Positions 55,786-64,000 of a DNA stretch of 64,000 nt are shown in pieces. Source of the stretch: DASUNQ01 sp035536455 (lineage in GTDB: Bacteria; Acidobacteriota; Thermoanaerobaculia; Multivoradales; UBA5704). The notes beneath the pieces were generated by a model, which made no database searches, was not told the origin of the DNA, and saw only the letters and a program-made list of their open reading frames with translations. The position numbers and the translations under genes were made by a program. The stretch spans positions 75,310 to 139,309 of the forward strand of contig DATLOC010000058.1 in NCBI GenBank assembly GCA_035536455.1, given 5' to 3'. Numbering within the stretch: the stretch's first letter is position 1; every line of letters begins with the position of its first letter.

Positions 55786-58700
55786 CGCAGCCGCTCCTGG
55801 AGCCGGTGGACCCACTGGTAGAAGGTCGGCAGCGCCAGCAGGGTGAAGAGGGTCGAGGTGACGAGGCCGCCGACCATCACCACCGCCAGCGGCCGCTCGA
55901 CCTCGGTGCCGTAGAAGCGCAGCACCAGCAAGGGCAGGAGGCCGAGGATCGCGCAGCCGGCGGTCATCAGCTTGGGGCGGACGCGGCCGATGCTCGCCTC
56001 GCGCAGCGCCTGCTCGAAGGGCTTGCCGGCGGCGACGAGGGTGCGCGTCTGCGCCACCAGGACGAGACCGTTCTGGACCGCGATGCCGAAGAGGCCGATC
56101 AGGCCGACGAGCGACGAGACGTTCCAGGTCTCGCCGGCGACGAGCAGGGCCAGGATGCCGCCGACGAAGGCGTCCGGGAGCGTGGCGAGGATGACGAGCG
56201 TCTCGGCGAGCGAGCCGAGCGCCAGGTAGAGCAGCAGGAAGACGGCGAAGATCGCGACCGCGATCGCCAGGCCGAGCGAGCGCATGGCGCGGGCCTGGTT
56301 CTCCACCCGCCCGCCGATGTCGAAGAAGTAGCCGGTGGGGAGGTCGAGCTCCCGCGCCAGGCGCCGCCGCACCTCGGCCGCGGCGCCGCCGAGGTCCCGG
56401 CCTTCGACGCTGGCCTCGACGGCGATGCGCCGGCTCCCGGCCTCGCGCTGGATGGCCGCCGGCCCCACGGTCTCCTCGATGCGCGCGAGCTGGCCGAGCG
56501 GGATGCGCGTGCCGTCGGGGCCGTCCACCAGGAGCGCGCGCAGGGCGCTGAGGTCGCGCCGCTCCTCGTCCTGGAGCCGCACGACGAGATCGAAGCGCCG
56601 CTGCCCGACGAGGATCTGCGACACCTCCTCGCCGGCCAGCCCGACGCGCACCGCGTCGACGATCTCGCCCGGCTGGAGCCCGGCGCGGGCGGCGCCCTGG
56701 CGGTCCACCGTCACCCGCATCTGCGGCAGGCCGGTGAGCTGCTCGGCGCGCAGGTCGGCGAGGCCCGGGACCTCGGCCATGATCCTCTGCGCCTCGCCTG
56801 CCGACCGCGCCAGTTGATCGAGATCCGGGCCGAAGATGCGCACCTGGAGGTCGGCGGGCGTGCCGCCGAGCCCCTCGTCGATGCGCATGCCGAGCGGCGT
56901 CGTGAAGAGGACCGAGACGCCCGGCACCGGCTCGAGCCGCTCGCGCATGTCCGCCTCGATCGCCTCGAGCGAGCGGCGGCGGTCGGGCTTGAGGACGACG
57001 AGGACGTCGGAGACGGTGTGCGGCATCGGGTCTTCGGTGCGCTCGGCCCGGCCGGTGCGCCGCACCACGTCCTCGACCTCCGGCACCTCCCGCAGGACGT
57101 CCTCGGCGCGGTGGTTGAGCCGGTCCACCTCGTCGAGCGAAGCCTCCGTGGGGAGGACCGTCTGGAGGAGGAAGGCCCCTTCGTCGAGCCGCGGCATGAA
57201 GTCGGAGCCGACGAAGAGGGCGAGGACCAGCGCCGGGATGGTCACCGCCAGCGACAGCACCCGCACCAGACCGGCCCGCCGCATGCAGGCGTCGAGAAGC
57301 GGGGCGTAGACCGCCTTGATGCGGCGCACGATCCAGACGTCCTCGGCGGCACCCTCCGGCGCGGGCCGCAGAAAGAGGGCGGCGAGCACCGGCACCACGG
57401 TCAGCGCCAGCACCAGCGCGGCGGCGACCGCGGCCACCACCGCCGCGGCGAGCGGCCGGTACATCCGCCCCTCGATGCCCGACATGGCGAAGAGCGGCAG
57501 GAAGACGGCGACGACGATGAGAGTGGCGAAGGCGATCGGCCGCCCCACCTCGAGCGCCGCCGCCAGGGCCTGCCGCCGGCGCTCCGGCGCGGTCGTCGCC
57601 GTCAGGTGGTGGAAGATGTTCTCGGTCATGATGATCGCGGCGTCCACCAGGAGCCCCACCGCGATGGCGAGGCCGCCGAGCGTCATCGTGTTGATCCCGA
57701 CGCCGAGCGGCTGGAGGACGAGCCCCGAGAGGGCGATCGAGAGCGGCAGGGTGAGCGTCACGATGAGCGCCGCGCGCAGGTTGCCGAGGAGGAGGAAGAG
57801 GACGCCGACGACCAGCACCGCCCCGAGCAGCACTGCCCGCCCGACGCCGCCGAGGGCGAGCCCCACCAGCGCCGACTGGTCGTAGACGAGACGGAGCTGG
57901 ACGCCGGGCGGGAAGGTCGGGCGGAGGTCGTCGAGGACCCGCCGCACCCGCGCCGCCACGTCCATCGTGTCGGCCCCGAACTGCTTGACCAGACGGCAGC
58001 TCACGACCTCGCCGGCCAGCCGGTGGGCGAGGCCGCGGCGCACCGCCGGCGCCTCCCGCACCTCGGCCACGTCGCCCAGGAGCACCGGCGTGCCGCCGCG
58101 CATCGCGACGACCGTCGAGCGCAGGTCTTCGACCGTCTCGGCGCGCCCCACCGCCCGCACGCTCCACTCGATCGCGCCGCGGGCGACGAAGCCGCCGGCG
58201 GCGGAGCGGTTGGCGCCCTCGACGGCGTGCAGCACCTCGCCCAGGCCGACGGAACGGGCGACCATCCGCTCCGGGTCGAGCTGCACCTGGAACTGCCGCA
58301 GGTAGCCGCCCAGGACCTCGACCGCCGCGACCCCCGGCACCGCGAGGAGGCGGTTCTTGACCTCGAACTCCGCGAGATCCCGCAGCGTCATCAGGTCGGC
58401 GGCCCCCGGCTCGGCCTCCAGTGTGAACTCCAGGATCTCGTTGAGCCGGCCGGTCAGGCTCGAGACGAGCGGCGCGTCAGTCCCTGGCGGCAGGTCGCGG
58501 GCGACCTGGTTGACCCGCTCGCCGACGAGCTGGCGGGCGCGGTAGTAGTCGGCGTCGGGCTCGAACTCGACCCGCACCTGCGCCACCCCGAGCTGCGAGG
58601 TGGAGCGGATGCGCCGCACCTCGGGCAGGCCGGCGAGCGCCACCTCCATCGGCACGGTGACGGTGGTCTCCAGCTCCTCGGCGCCCATCGCCGGGTTCTG

Positions 58701-58853
58701 GACGATGACGCTGAAGACCGGCGTCGAGAGGTCGGGGAAGACGTCGCGCGGCAGGTCCTGGAGCCAGAGCGCGCCCAGGGCCGTGCCGGCAAGGACGAGG
58801 ACCACCGCCAGCCAGGGCCGGGCAAAGGAGGCGCGGAGAGTGCGTTCGACCAT
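55782..58853 (-). CDS. Heavy-metal RND efflux pump, CusA/CzcA-like
   Basis: 1023 aa, full-length for HME-RND proteins. Twelve membrane helices are expected; the start has the typical LVLAGTALGALWLQDLPRDV FPDLS pattern, then VPMEVALAGLPEVRRIRSTS. The TM4 region reads LVDAAIIMTENIFHHL with the proton-relay acid, and TM10-11 show AVQNGLVLVAQTRTLV. It exports metal ions across the envelope with the adaptor and outer-membrane factor encoded directly upstream (10-nt gap). The metal-binding Met triad cannot be confirmed by eye. Confidence 0.92.
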   Translation of the reverse strand: MVERTLRASFARPWLAVVLVLAGTALGALWLQDLPRDVFPDLSTPVFSVIVQNPAMGAEELETTVTVPMEVALAGLPEVRRIRSTSQLGVAQVRVEFEPDADYYRARQLVGERVNQVARDLPPGTDAPLVSSLTGRLNEILEFTLEAEPGAADLMTLRDLAEFEVKNRLLAVPGVAAVEVLGGYLRQFQVQLDPERMVARSVGLGEVLHAVEGANRSAAGGFVARGAIEWSVRAVGRAETVEDLRSTVVAMRGGTPVLLGDVAEVREAPAVRRGLAHRLAGEVVSCRLVKQFGADTMDVAARVRRVLDDLRPTFPPGVQLRLVYDQSALVGLALGGVGRAVLLGAVLVVGVLFLLLGNLRAALIVTLTLPLSIALSGLVLQPLGVGINTMTLGGLAIAVGLLVDAAIIMTENIFHHLTATTAPERRRQALAAALEVGRPIAFATLIVVAVFLPLFAMSGIEGRMYRPLAAAVVAAVAAALVLALTVVPVLAALFLRPAPEGAAEDVWIVRRIKAVYAPLLDACMRRAGLVRVLSLAVTIPALVLALFVGSDFMPRLDEGAFLLQTVLPTEASLDEVDRLNHRAEDVLREVPEVEDVVRRTGRAERTEDPMPHTVSDVLVVLKPDRRRSLEAIEADMRERLEPVPGVSVLFTTPLGMRIDEGLGGTPADLQVRIFGPDLDQLARSAGEAQRIMAEVPGLADLRAEQLTGLPQMRVTVDRQGAARAGLQPGEIVDAVRVGLAGEEVSQILVGQRRFDLVVRLQDEERRDLSALRALLVDGPDGTRIPLGQLARIEETVGPAAIQREAGSRRIAVEASVEGRDLGGAAAEVRRRLARELDLPTGYFFDIGGRVENQARAMRSLGLAIAVAIFAVFLLLYLALGSLAETLVILATLPDAFVGGILALLVAGETWNVSSLVGLIGLFGIAVQNGLVLVAQTRTLVAAGKPFEQALREASIGRVRPKLMTAGCAILGLLPLLVLRFYGTEVERPLAVVMVGGLVTSTLFTLLALPTFYQWVHRLQERLR

Positions 58854-58862
58854 AGCGCCCGC

Positions 58863-60062
58863 CTAGTGGTGGTGGTGCTCGCCGCCGCCGTGTGGCTTGT
58901 CGGCCTCGGCCTTGAGGAGGAAGGCGCCGTCCACGACGACCGGCGTGCCGGCCTCGAGCCCGGAGAGGATCTCGACCTCGCCGCCGAGGTCGCGGCCGCG
59001 GCCGACCGGCCGCATCTCGAAGGTTCCCTCGCCGCGCGGGATGAAGACGCTCCAGCCCTCCTCGATGCGCTGCAGCGCCGCCGCCGGCACGGCGACGACG
59101 GTGCCGGTCGTCTCGGCGAGCGGCAGCCAGGCGGTGGCGGACATGCCGGGCCGCAGGCCGCCGGGGTTGGCGAGGTCGATGCGCACCGGCACCGTCCGCG
59201 ACTCCGAGCCGACCTCCCGGCCCACCCGCACGACCTTGCCGCGGAGCTTCTGTCCCGGCACCGCGGCGAGCGTGACCTCGGCCTCGGAGCCTTCGGTCAG
59301 GCGCACGGCGTCGCGCTCGAAGGCCTGGACGACGAGCCAGAGGGTCCCGAGGTCGGCGACGCGGAAGAGCGGCGCGGCGGGGTCGGCCGTCTCGCCGCGC
59401 AGGGCGTTGCGCTCGAGGACGGTGCCGCCGATCGGCGAGCGGAGGGCGAAGCGCGAGGGATCGCCGCCGCGGGTGCCGGAGGTCGGCGCGCCGAGGGCGG
59501 CGAGCCCGGCCCGCGCGGCGCGCAGCTCGGCTTGCGCCTCGGCGGCCGTGGACTCGGCCTGCTGCAGCTCGCCGAGCGAGACGATCCGCTCCGCCGCCAG
59601 CCCGCGCTTGCGCGCCAGGGTCTTGGCCGCCAGCTCGGCGCGGGCCGCGGCGGACTCGTAGGCCGCCCGCGCGCGCCCCAGCTCGGGGCTCTGCAGCTCG
59701 GCGAGGACCTGCCCGGGGCCGACCGTGTCGCCGGCGTCGGCGTGGACGGCGGCGACCCGCGCCGCGATCGGCGTCGCCACCGCGGCGTAGGCGTTTTCGT
59801 CCACCCGCAGCTCGCCGAGCGCCGTCACCCCCTGCCGCGCCGGGCGGGCCTCGGCGCGCGCCGTCGTGAGCTTGAGGTCGCGCAGCATCTCGGGCGCGAT
59901 GCGCAGGATGTCCTCATCCTCGGCGGCCGCGCGCACCGCTTCGCCGGCGGCCTCGCCGGCGTGCTCCTCGTCGGCGTGCTCGTCGTCCGGCTCGGGCCCG
60001 CCGCAGGCGGCGGCGAAGGCGAGGACGAGGCAGAGAGGGAACAGGGAGCGGAATCGCCTCAT
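58863..60062 (-). CDS. RND periplasmic adaptor, CusB/CzcB-like
   Basis: 399 aa. It is a lipoprotein-like membrane-fusion protein: signal with lipobox AFAAACGG (Cys near residue 20), then DDEHADEEHAGEA (acidic/His-rich metal-binding-like), a beta-barrel/lipoyl core (AVATPIAARVAAVHADAGDT VGPGQ), a coiled-coil hairpin with long Ala-rich helices, and a C-terminus ending in HGGGEHHHH. The His-rich ends suggest metal loading. It overlaps the outer-membrane factor stop by 4 nt. Confidence 0.9.
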   Translation of the reverse strand: MRRFRSLFPLCLVLAFAAACGGPEPDDEHADEEHAGEAAGEAVRAAAEDEDILRIAPEMLRDLKLTTARAEARPARQGVTALGELRVDENAYAAVATPIAARVAAVHADAGDTVGPGQVLAELQSPELGRARAAYESAAARAELAAKTLARKRGLAAERIVSLGELQQAESTAAEAQAELRAARAGLAALGAPTSGTRGGDPSRFALRSPIGGTVLERNALRGETADPAAPLFRVADLGTLWLVVQAFERDAVRLTEGSEAEVTLAAVPGQKLRGKVVRVGREVGSESRTVPVRIDLANPGGLRPGMSATAWLPLAETTGTVVAVPAAALQRIEEGWSVFIPRGEGTFEMRPVGRGRDLGGEVEILSGLEAGTPVVVDGAFLLKAEADKPHGGGEHHHH

Positions 60063-61273
60063 CGCACCACCCCCGCGGCCGTTTCCAGCTCGACCCCGAC
60101 CAGGCGCGCGGCGAGCAGGAGGTCCAGGTGGGCGAGCCGCGTCTCCAGGATCTCCCGGCGCACCAGGAGGAGCTCGCCCAGGTCGATCTCGCCCACCTCG
60201 AAACTGCGGCGGGCGAGCGCCACGTTGTCGTCGATCGCCGGCAGCGCCGTCCGCGCCAGCTCCTCGGCAGCCCGGCGCTGCGTCTCGTAGGCGGCGAAGG
60301 CGGCGCGCACCTCGGTCTCGGCGGCGCGCCGGGCGGCGTCGAGCTGCGCCCGCAAGAAGGCGGCGCGCGCGGTACCCACCGCCCGCTCCTCCTGGCCGCG
60401 CTGCGCCAGCGGCAGGGCGACGGCGACGCCGGCCAAGACGATGTCGGCCCCCTCCTCGCGCTCGACGCCGGTGCGCACGGCGAAGTCCGGCCGCGCCAGC
60501 GCCTCGCCGAGCCGGACCTGCGCCTCGGCCTCGCGCTCCGCGGCGGCGAGCGCCTGGAGGTCCGGCCGCTCGGCGGCGGCGCGGAGGAGGGCGTCGAGGT
60601 CGTAGACGGGCAGCATGCTCAGCTCGGCGACGGGCGAGAGGGGATCGCTCGGGCCGAGGCCGAGCAGCGCCCCGAGCCCGCCGGCGGCGAGGCGGTCGGC
60701 CGCGGCGGCCTCGCGCTCGGCCCGCGCCCGCGCCGCCGACGTGCGCGCGCGGTTGAGCTCGAGCGCGGTCGTCTCGCCCATCTCCGCGCGCCGCTCGATC
60801 GTGGCGAGGAGGTCGTCGCCGACCTCGGCCGCGAGGCGGGCGATACGCAGCCGCTCGACCGCCGCGGCGGCGTGGAAGAAGGCGCGGGCTACCTCGCCGA
60901 GGTAGAGCCGGCGGGTGTCGTCGAGCTCGGCGCGGGCGGTCTCGACCGCGGCCTCGGCGCCCGCGATGCGCGCGCGCCGCCGCGAGGCCGGCTCGAACCC
61001 CTGGCTCAGCGCCACCGCGTAGTCGGTGAAGGTCTCCTCGGCCCGCCGCCGGCCGCCTTCGACCTCGACGACCGGGTTCTCGCGCAGGCGGCGGGCGGCG
61101 GGGAAGAGCCGCGCCCGCGCCTCCTCGACGCGGCCGGTGGCCGCGATCACCGCGGCGGCCCGCGTGCGGGCGAGCTCCAAGGCTTCCTGCAGGCTCAAGC
61201 TGCGCTCCTGCGGCCGCGCGGGGCCGGGCAGGAGCAGGGCGGCGCCGAGAGACGCCGCGAGAACGTGTCGCAT
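60059..61273 (-). CDS. Outer-membrane efflux protein, CusC/CzcC-like (TolC family)
   Basis: 404 aa from ATG 61273, behind GAGGTGTCC. A signal peptide (to RPQERSL) is followed by two TolC-type coiled-coil domains: SLQEALELARTRAAAVIAAT and, in the second half, AERPDLQALAAAEREAEAQV. It forms the outer-membrane channel of the RND pump. First of the three pump genes; a Cys-rich protein gene lies 82 nt upstream on the same strand. Confidence 0.9.
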   Translation of the reverse strand: MRHVLAASLGAALLLPGPARPQERSLSLQEALELARTRAAAVIAATGRVEEARARLFPAARRLRENPVVEVEGGRRRAEETFTDYAVALSQGFEPASRRRARIAGAEAAVETARAELDDTRRLYLGEVARAFFHAAAAVERLRIARLAAEVGDDLLATIERRAEMGETTALELNRARTSAARARAEREAAAADRLAAGGLGALLGLGPSDPLSPVAELSMLPVYDLDALLRAAAERPDLQALAAAEREAEAQVRLGEALARPDFAVRTGVEREEGADIVLAGVAVALPLAQRGQEERAVGTARAAFLRAQLDAARRAAETEVRAAFAAYETQRRAAEELARTALPAIDDNVALARRSFEVGEIDLGELLLVRREILETRLAHLDLLLAARLVGVELETAAGVVR

Positions 61274-61355
61274 GGCGGACACCTCACCTCGCGTTAGGCG
61301 CGCGCCACCGGGCGGCGCGCCGGAGAGCTGAACGGCTAGGACGGAGGCAGGAGGG

Positions 61356-61628
61356 TCAGGCGGGCTTCGGGACGTGGAAGACGCCGGCGGGCTCGGCGGA
61401 GCGTGGGGCCGCGGCGGCGGGGGAGAGCGCGGCAACGGCGGCCAGGCTCGGAGCGAGCTGCGAGTCCGTGTGCGTAGCGGCCTGGATCGGGCAGCACGGG
61501 CAAGCGCAGCAATCGCCGGCGCAGGAGTCGTCCCCGCAGTCGCCGCAGTCGAGACCGCCCGCCCCCAGCGCACCCACGAGAGGGATCGCCAGGACGGCCA
61601 GCAGCACGAGGACGGCGGCTCTGCGCAT
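61356..61628 (-). CDS. Small secreted Cys-rich protein heading the RND operon
   Basis: 90 aa from ATG 61628; TATAAC (61636-61641, minus strand) lies 7 nt before it, so the mRNA is likely leaderless. A signal segment (AAVLVLLAVLAIPLVGALGA) precedes GGLDCGDCGDDSCAGDCCAC and PCCPIQA, eight Cys within ~22 residues, then an Ala/Pro tail. Such density suggests a metal-binding cap or metallothionein-like periplasmic protein. Its place at the head of a metal efflux operon supports this. Confidence 0.7.
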   Translation of the reverse strand: MRRAAVLVLLAVLAIPLVGALGAGGLDCGDCGDDSCAGDCCACPCCPIQAATHTDSQLAPSLAAVAALSPAAAAPRSAEPAGVFHVPKPA

Positions 61629-61711
61629 CCTGGGCGTTATACCACGCAGGCGACCCTCTTCTGTCCCAGACCGCGACTGCTGAAACACTCGAAGGGTGAA
61701 AGGAGCACGCG

Positions 61712-62029
61712 ATGATCAAGCCCACACTGACCTGCCTCGTCCTCGCCTTCGCCCTCTGTACCGCCGCGGCCGCCGCCGGGGAGGCGCCCCTTCCCGCGCC
61801 GGCCGCTGACCCGGTCGTTCTCCAAGTGCTGCCGGCCCCTGCCGCCGGCCCGACCTGCGGCGTGGCGGCCACGCCGGCCGTACGCGACAGCACGCCGGAG
61901 TGGCTGGAGATGGCCTGTTGCGGCAACCGCTGCTCGAGCGACGCCCAGTGCACCGCGACCTGCGGCGGCCCGGGCCAGTGCGTCCAGGTCAACTCCTGCT
62001 GCCGGCGGTGCATCTGCTCCCAGACCTGA
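61712..62029 (+). CDS. Secreted Cys-rich protein divergent from the RND operon
   Basis: 105 aa from ATG 61712, behind AAAGGAGCACGCG. A signal peptide (CLVLAFALCTAAAAAGEA) is followed by a Pro/Val linker and a C-terminal domain with ten Cys (MACCGNRCSSDAQC, TATCGGPGQCVQVNSCC, RRCICSQT). The even spacing suggests disulfide or metal clusters. It precedes the P-type ATPase with a hairpin between. Not recognised as a named family. Confidence 0.65.
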   Translation: MIKPTLTCLVLAFALCTAAAAAGEAPLPAPAADPVVLQVLPAPAAGPTCGVAATPAVRDSTPEWLEMACCGNRCSSDAQCTATCGGPGQCVQVNSCCRRCICSQT

Positions 62030-62035
62030 ACCGCA

Positions 62036-62067
62036 CGGCCCGGCGCTTTCCCCGAAGCGCCGGGCCG
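62036..62067 (+). terminator. Strong GC hairpin between the Cys-rich gene and the ATPase
   Basis: CGGCCCGGCGCTT (62036-62048) pairs perfectly with AAGCGCCGGGCCG (62055-62067) around TCCCCG. No U-run follows. Probably a terminator or attenuator. Confidence 0.6.
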
Positions 62068-62121
62068 CGCCCCCTCAGTCCTCCACCAGCGGCGGAGAAG
62101 AGGAGTAACGTTGACGGTGCA

Positions 62122-64000
62122 TTGATCTCTCGCGACCCGGTCTGCGGCATGGCGGTCGATCCGGAGACGGCGCGGTTTCGCGCCGAGCACCGGGGCGAGA
62201 CCTTCTACTTCTGCAGCGCGGGGTGCGAGGCGAAGTTCCGCGCCGACCCGGAGCGCTACGCCGGGCCGCAGGCCGCGGCCGCGCACGAGCACCATCCGGC
62301 AGCGCATCCTCCGCCTCCCGCCCCGCCGCCGGCCGCCGCCGCCGGGACGGAGTGGACGTGCCCCATGCACCCCGAGGTCGTGCGCGATCGGCCGGGGTTC
62401 TGCCCGATCTGCGGCATGGGTCTCGAGCCGCGGGTGGCGACGGGGGCGGCCGGGGACGAGGAGAACCCCGAGCTGCGGGACATGACGCGGCGCTTCTGGG
62501 TGAGCGCCGTGCTCACCCTGCCGCTGGTCGTCCTGGCGATGGGGATGATGCTGCCGGGCGACCCCTTCGCGCGCCTGCTGCCGCACCGCGCCCTCGGCTG
62601 GCTCGAGCTTCTCCTCGCCACGCCGGTCGTCCTCTGGGGGGGCTGGCCCTTCTTCGTCCGCGGCTGGTACTCGCTCGTCCACCGCGCCCTCAACATGTTC
62701 ACGCTGATCGCGCTCGGCCTCGGCGTGGCCTACCTCTACAGCCTCGCCGCGCGGCTCGCGCCCGGCCTCTTCCCCGCCGCCTTCCGCGACGAGCACGGCG
62801 AGGTCGGCGCCTACTTCGAGGCGGCGGCGGTGATCGTCACCCTCGTCCTCCTGGGCCAGGTCCTCGAGCTGCGGGCGCGGAGCCGCACCGGCGCGGCGAT
62901 CAAAGCCCTCTTGGGCCTGGCGCCGAAGACCGCGCGCCGGCTCCGCCCCGACGGCGGCGAGGAGGACGTGCCGCTCGACCAGGTGCAGGTCGGCGACCGC
63001 CTCCGCGTCCGCCCCGGCGAGAAGGTGCCGGTCGACGGCGTCGTCGAGGAGGGGGCGAGCGCGGTGGACGAGTCGATGGTGACCGGCGAGTCGATGCCGG
63101 TCGAGAAGAACCTCGGCGACCGCGTCGTCGGCGCCACCGTCAACGGCACCGGCGCGCTCGTCGTCCGCGCCGAGCGCGTCGGCGCCGAGACGCTCCTGGC
63201 GCAGATCGTCCGCATGGTCGGCGAGGCGCAGCGCAGCCGGGCGCCGATCCAGCGGCTGGCCGACCAGGTGTCGGGCTGGTTCGTGCCGGCCGTCGTGCTG
63301 GTGGCCGTCGTCACCTTCACGGTCTGGGCGCTGGTCGGGCCCGAGCCGCGGCTGGCCTACGCCGTCGTCAACGCCGTCGCGGTCCTCATCATCGCCTGCC
63401 CCTGCGCGCTGGGGCTGGCAACGCCGGTCTCGATCATGGTGGCGACCGGCAAGGGCGCCACCGCCGGCGTCCTCTTCCGCGACGCCGAGGCGATCGAGGT
63501 GCTGCGGCAGGTGGACACGCTGGTCGTGGACAAGACCGGCACGCTCACCCTCGGCAAGCCGCGGCTCGTCGCGGTCGAGCCCGCCGCGGGCTTCGACGAG
63601 CGCGAGCTGCTGCGCCTGGCCGCCGGCCTCGAGCGCGGCAGCGAGCACCCGCTGGCGGCGGCGGTCCTCGCCGGCGCCCGCGAGCGGGGGATCGAGGCGG
63701 CGCCGGCCGCGGAGTTCGCCTCGCTGACGGGCAAGGGGGTGCGCGGGACGGTCGAGGGGCGGCCCGCGGCGCTCGGCAACCGGGTGCTGATGGCGGAGCT
63801 GGGGGTGGCGCTGGACGGCCTCGCCGCGCGCGCCGAGGCACTGCGGCGTGAGGGGCAGACGGTGGTCTTCGTCGCCGCCGAAGGCCGCCCGGCCGGCCTC
63901 CTCGGCGTGGCCGACCCGATCAAGGAGGGGACGCCTGAGGCGGTCCGGGCCTGCCGCGACCTCGGGCTGCGGGTGGCCATGGTCACCGGCGACAGCCGCA
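62122..64000 (+). CDS. P1B-type heavy-metal ATPase with YHS and metal-binding N-terminal domains, 3' truncated by the window edge
   Basis: At least 626 residues; the C-terminus lies outside the window. The N-terminus is a YHS domain (RDPVCGMAVDPETARFRAEH, FYFCSAGCEAKF), then a His/Pro-rich linker and a heavy-metal-binding domain (TCPMHPEVVRDRPGFCPICG). The ATPase core shows the actuator VDESMVTGESMPVEK, the membrane CPC motif (IACPCALGLATPVS), the phosphorylation site DKTGTLT and SEHPLAAAVL. Likely copper or silver export. No ATG/GTG fits the start; TTG 62122 is the best choice and overlaps the stop of a four-codon frame starting TTG 62111 behind AGGAG. Confidence 0.92.
   Translation, partial: MISRDPVCGMAVDPETARFRAEHRGETFYFCSAGCEAKFRADPERYAGPQAAAAHEHHPAAHPPPPAPPPAAAAGTEWTCPMHPEVVRDRPGFCPICGMGLEPRVATGAAGDEENPELRDMTRRFWVSAVLTLPLVVLAMGMMLPGDPFARLLPHRALGWLELLLATPVVLWGGWPFFVRGWYSLVHRALNMFTLIALGLGVAYLYSLAARLAPGLFPAAFRDEHGEVGAYFEAAAVIVTLVLLGQVLELRARSRTGAAIKALLGLAPKTARRLRPDGGEEDVPLDQVQVGDRLRVRPGEKVPVDGVVEEGASAVDESMVTGESMPVEKNLGDRVVGATVNGTGALVVRAERVGAETLLAQIVRMVGEAQRSRAPIQRLADQVSGWFVPAVVLVAVVTFTVWALVGPEPRLAYAVVNAVAVLIIACPCALGLATPVSIMVATGKGATAGVLFRDAEAIEVLRQVDTLVVDKTGTLTLGKPRLVAVEPAAGFDERELLRLAAGLERGSEHPLAAAVLAGARERGIEAAPAAEFASLTGKGVRGTVEGRPAALGNRVLMAELGVALDGLAARAEALRREGQTVVFVAAEGRPAGLLGVADPIKEGTPEAVRACRDLGLRVAMVTGDSR

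Noticed and set aside
55392..60290. A 1632-aa open frame antisense to the RND operon
   Set aside because: It is the shadow of high third-position GC in genes on the other strand; its translation is low-complexity Arg/Ala/Gly/Leu-rich without domains.

Overview
This is a very GC-rich window from a Gram-negative bacterium. It has lipoproteins, TolC/RND efflux, TonB and PilY1-type genes. The gene mix (type IV pilin clusters with GspG-like pseudopilins, a zinc-finger/TPR protein paired with an XRE regulator, SelA, H-NOX) suggests Acidobacteriota, perhaps Thermoanaerobaculia-like. That assignment is an inference; no rRNA or other phylogenetic marker was compared.

Region 1 (1-17 kb) is a type IV pilus/pseudopilus locus. 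A block of M20 peptidase plus GspG-like pilin occurs twice in tandem. It is followed by a prepilin peptidase, a PilS-like sensor kinase, a minor-pilin operon (pilV/W/X-like, then a 1401-aa PilY1) and, on the opposite strand, a PilR-like sigma-54 activator downstream of selA. Sigma-54-type promoters can be read in front of both pilins and the minor-pilin operon.

Region 2 (17-31 kb) is mostly housekeeping: a TPR protein, ychF, tldD/tldE, an acyl-CoA carboxylase beta chain, glyA, folC and accD. An accessory island at 19.5-23.1 kb carries a RelE/HigA-like toxin-antitoxin pair, an SRPBCC gene, a frameshifted VOC gene, a lower-GC TIR-domain gene and a SymE-like gene followed by a 21-bp tandem repeat. 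Three intergenic gaps each hold a copy of one ~165-nt palindromic element whose core is conserved but whose long terminal arms differ between copies while staying self-complementary.

Region 3 (31-46 kb) holds a pseudo-receiver/Ser-Thr kinase/TonB fusion, yebC, ruvC, a DUF4388-like gene, a nucleotidyltransferase with a decayed HepT partner, an outer-membrane lipoprotein, glycogen phosphorylase, an outer-membrane protein, a CopG-type regulator and a large secreted phosphodiesterase-like protein.

Region 4 (46-64 kb) contains two metal-handling clusters. The first is a MerT-like operon whose last gene encodes a MerP/HMA-type protein with an in-frame UGA at the first metal-binding cysteine. A SECIS-like hairpin lies directly behind that UGA, and selA is present in the same window, so I read the gene as a selenoprotein. 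The second is a CusCBA/CzcCBA-type efflux operon preceded by a Cys-rich protein, with a divergent Cys-rich protein and a YHS/heavy-metal P1B-ATPase that runs off the end. Between the clusters are decayed toxin-antitoxin genes, a second SymE-like fragment with another 21-bp repeat array, an XRE/zf-TPR module, a broken phytoene-desaturase-like gene and a variant H-NOX.

A recurring promoter feature is a -10 box 5-7 nt in front of a start codon, which suggests many leaderless mRNAs.
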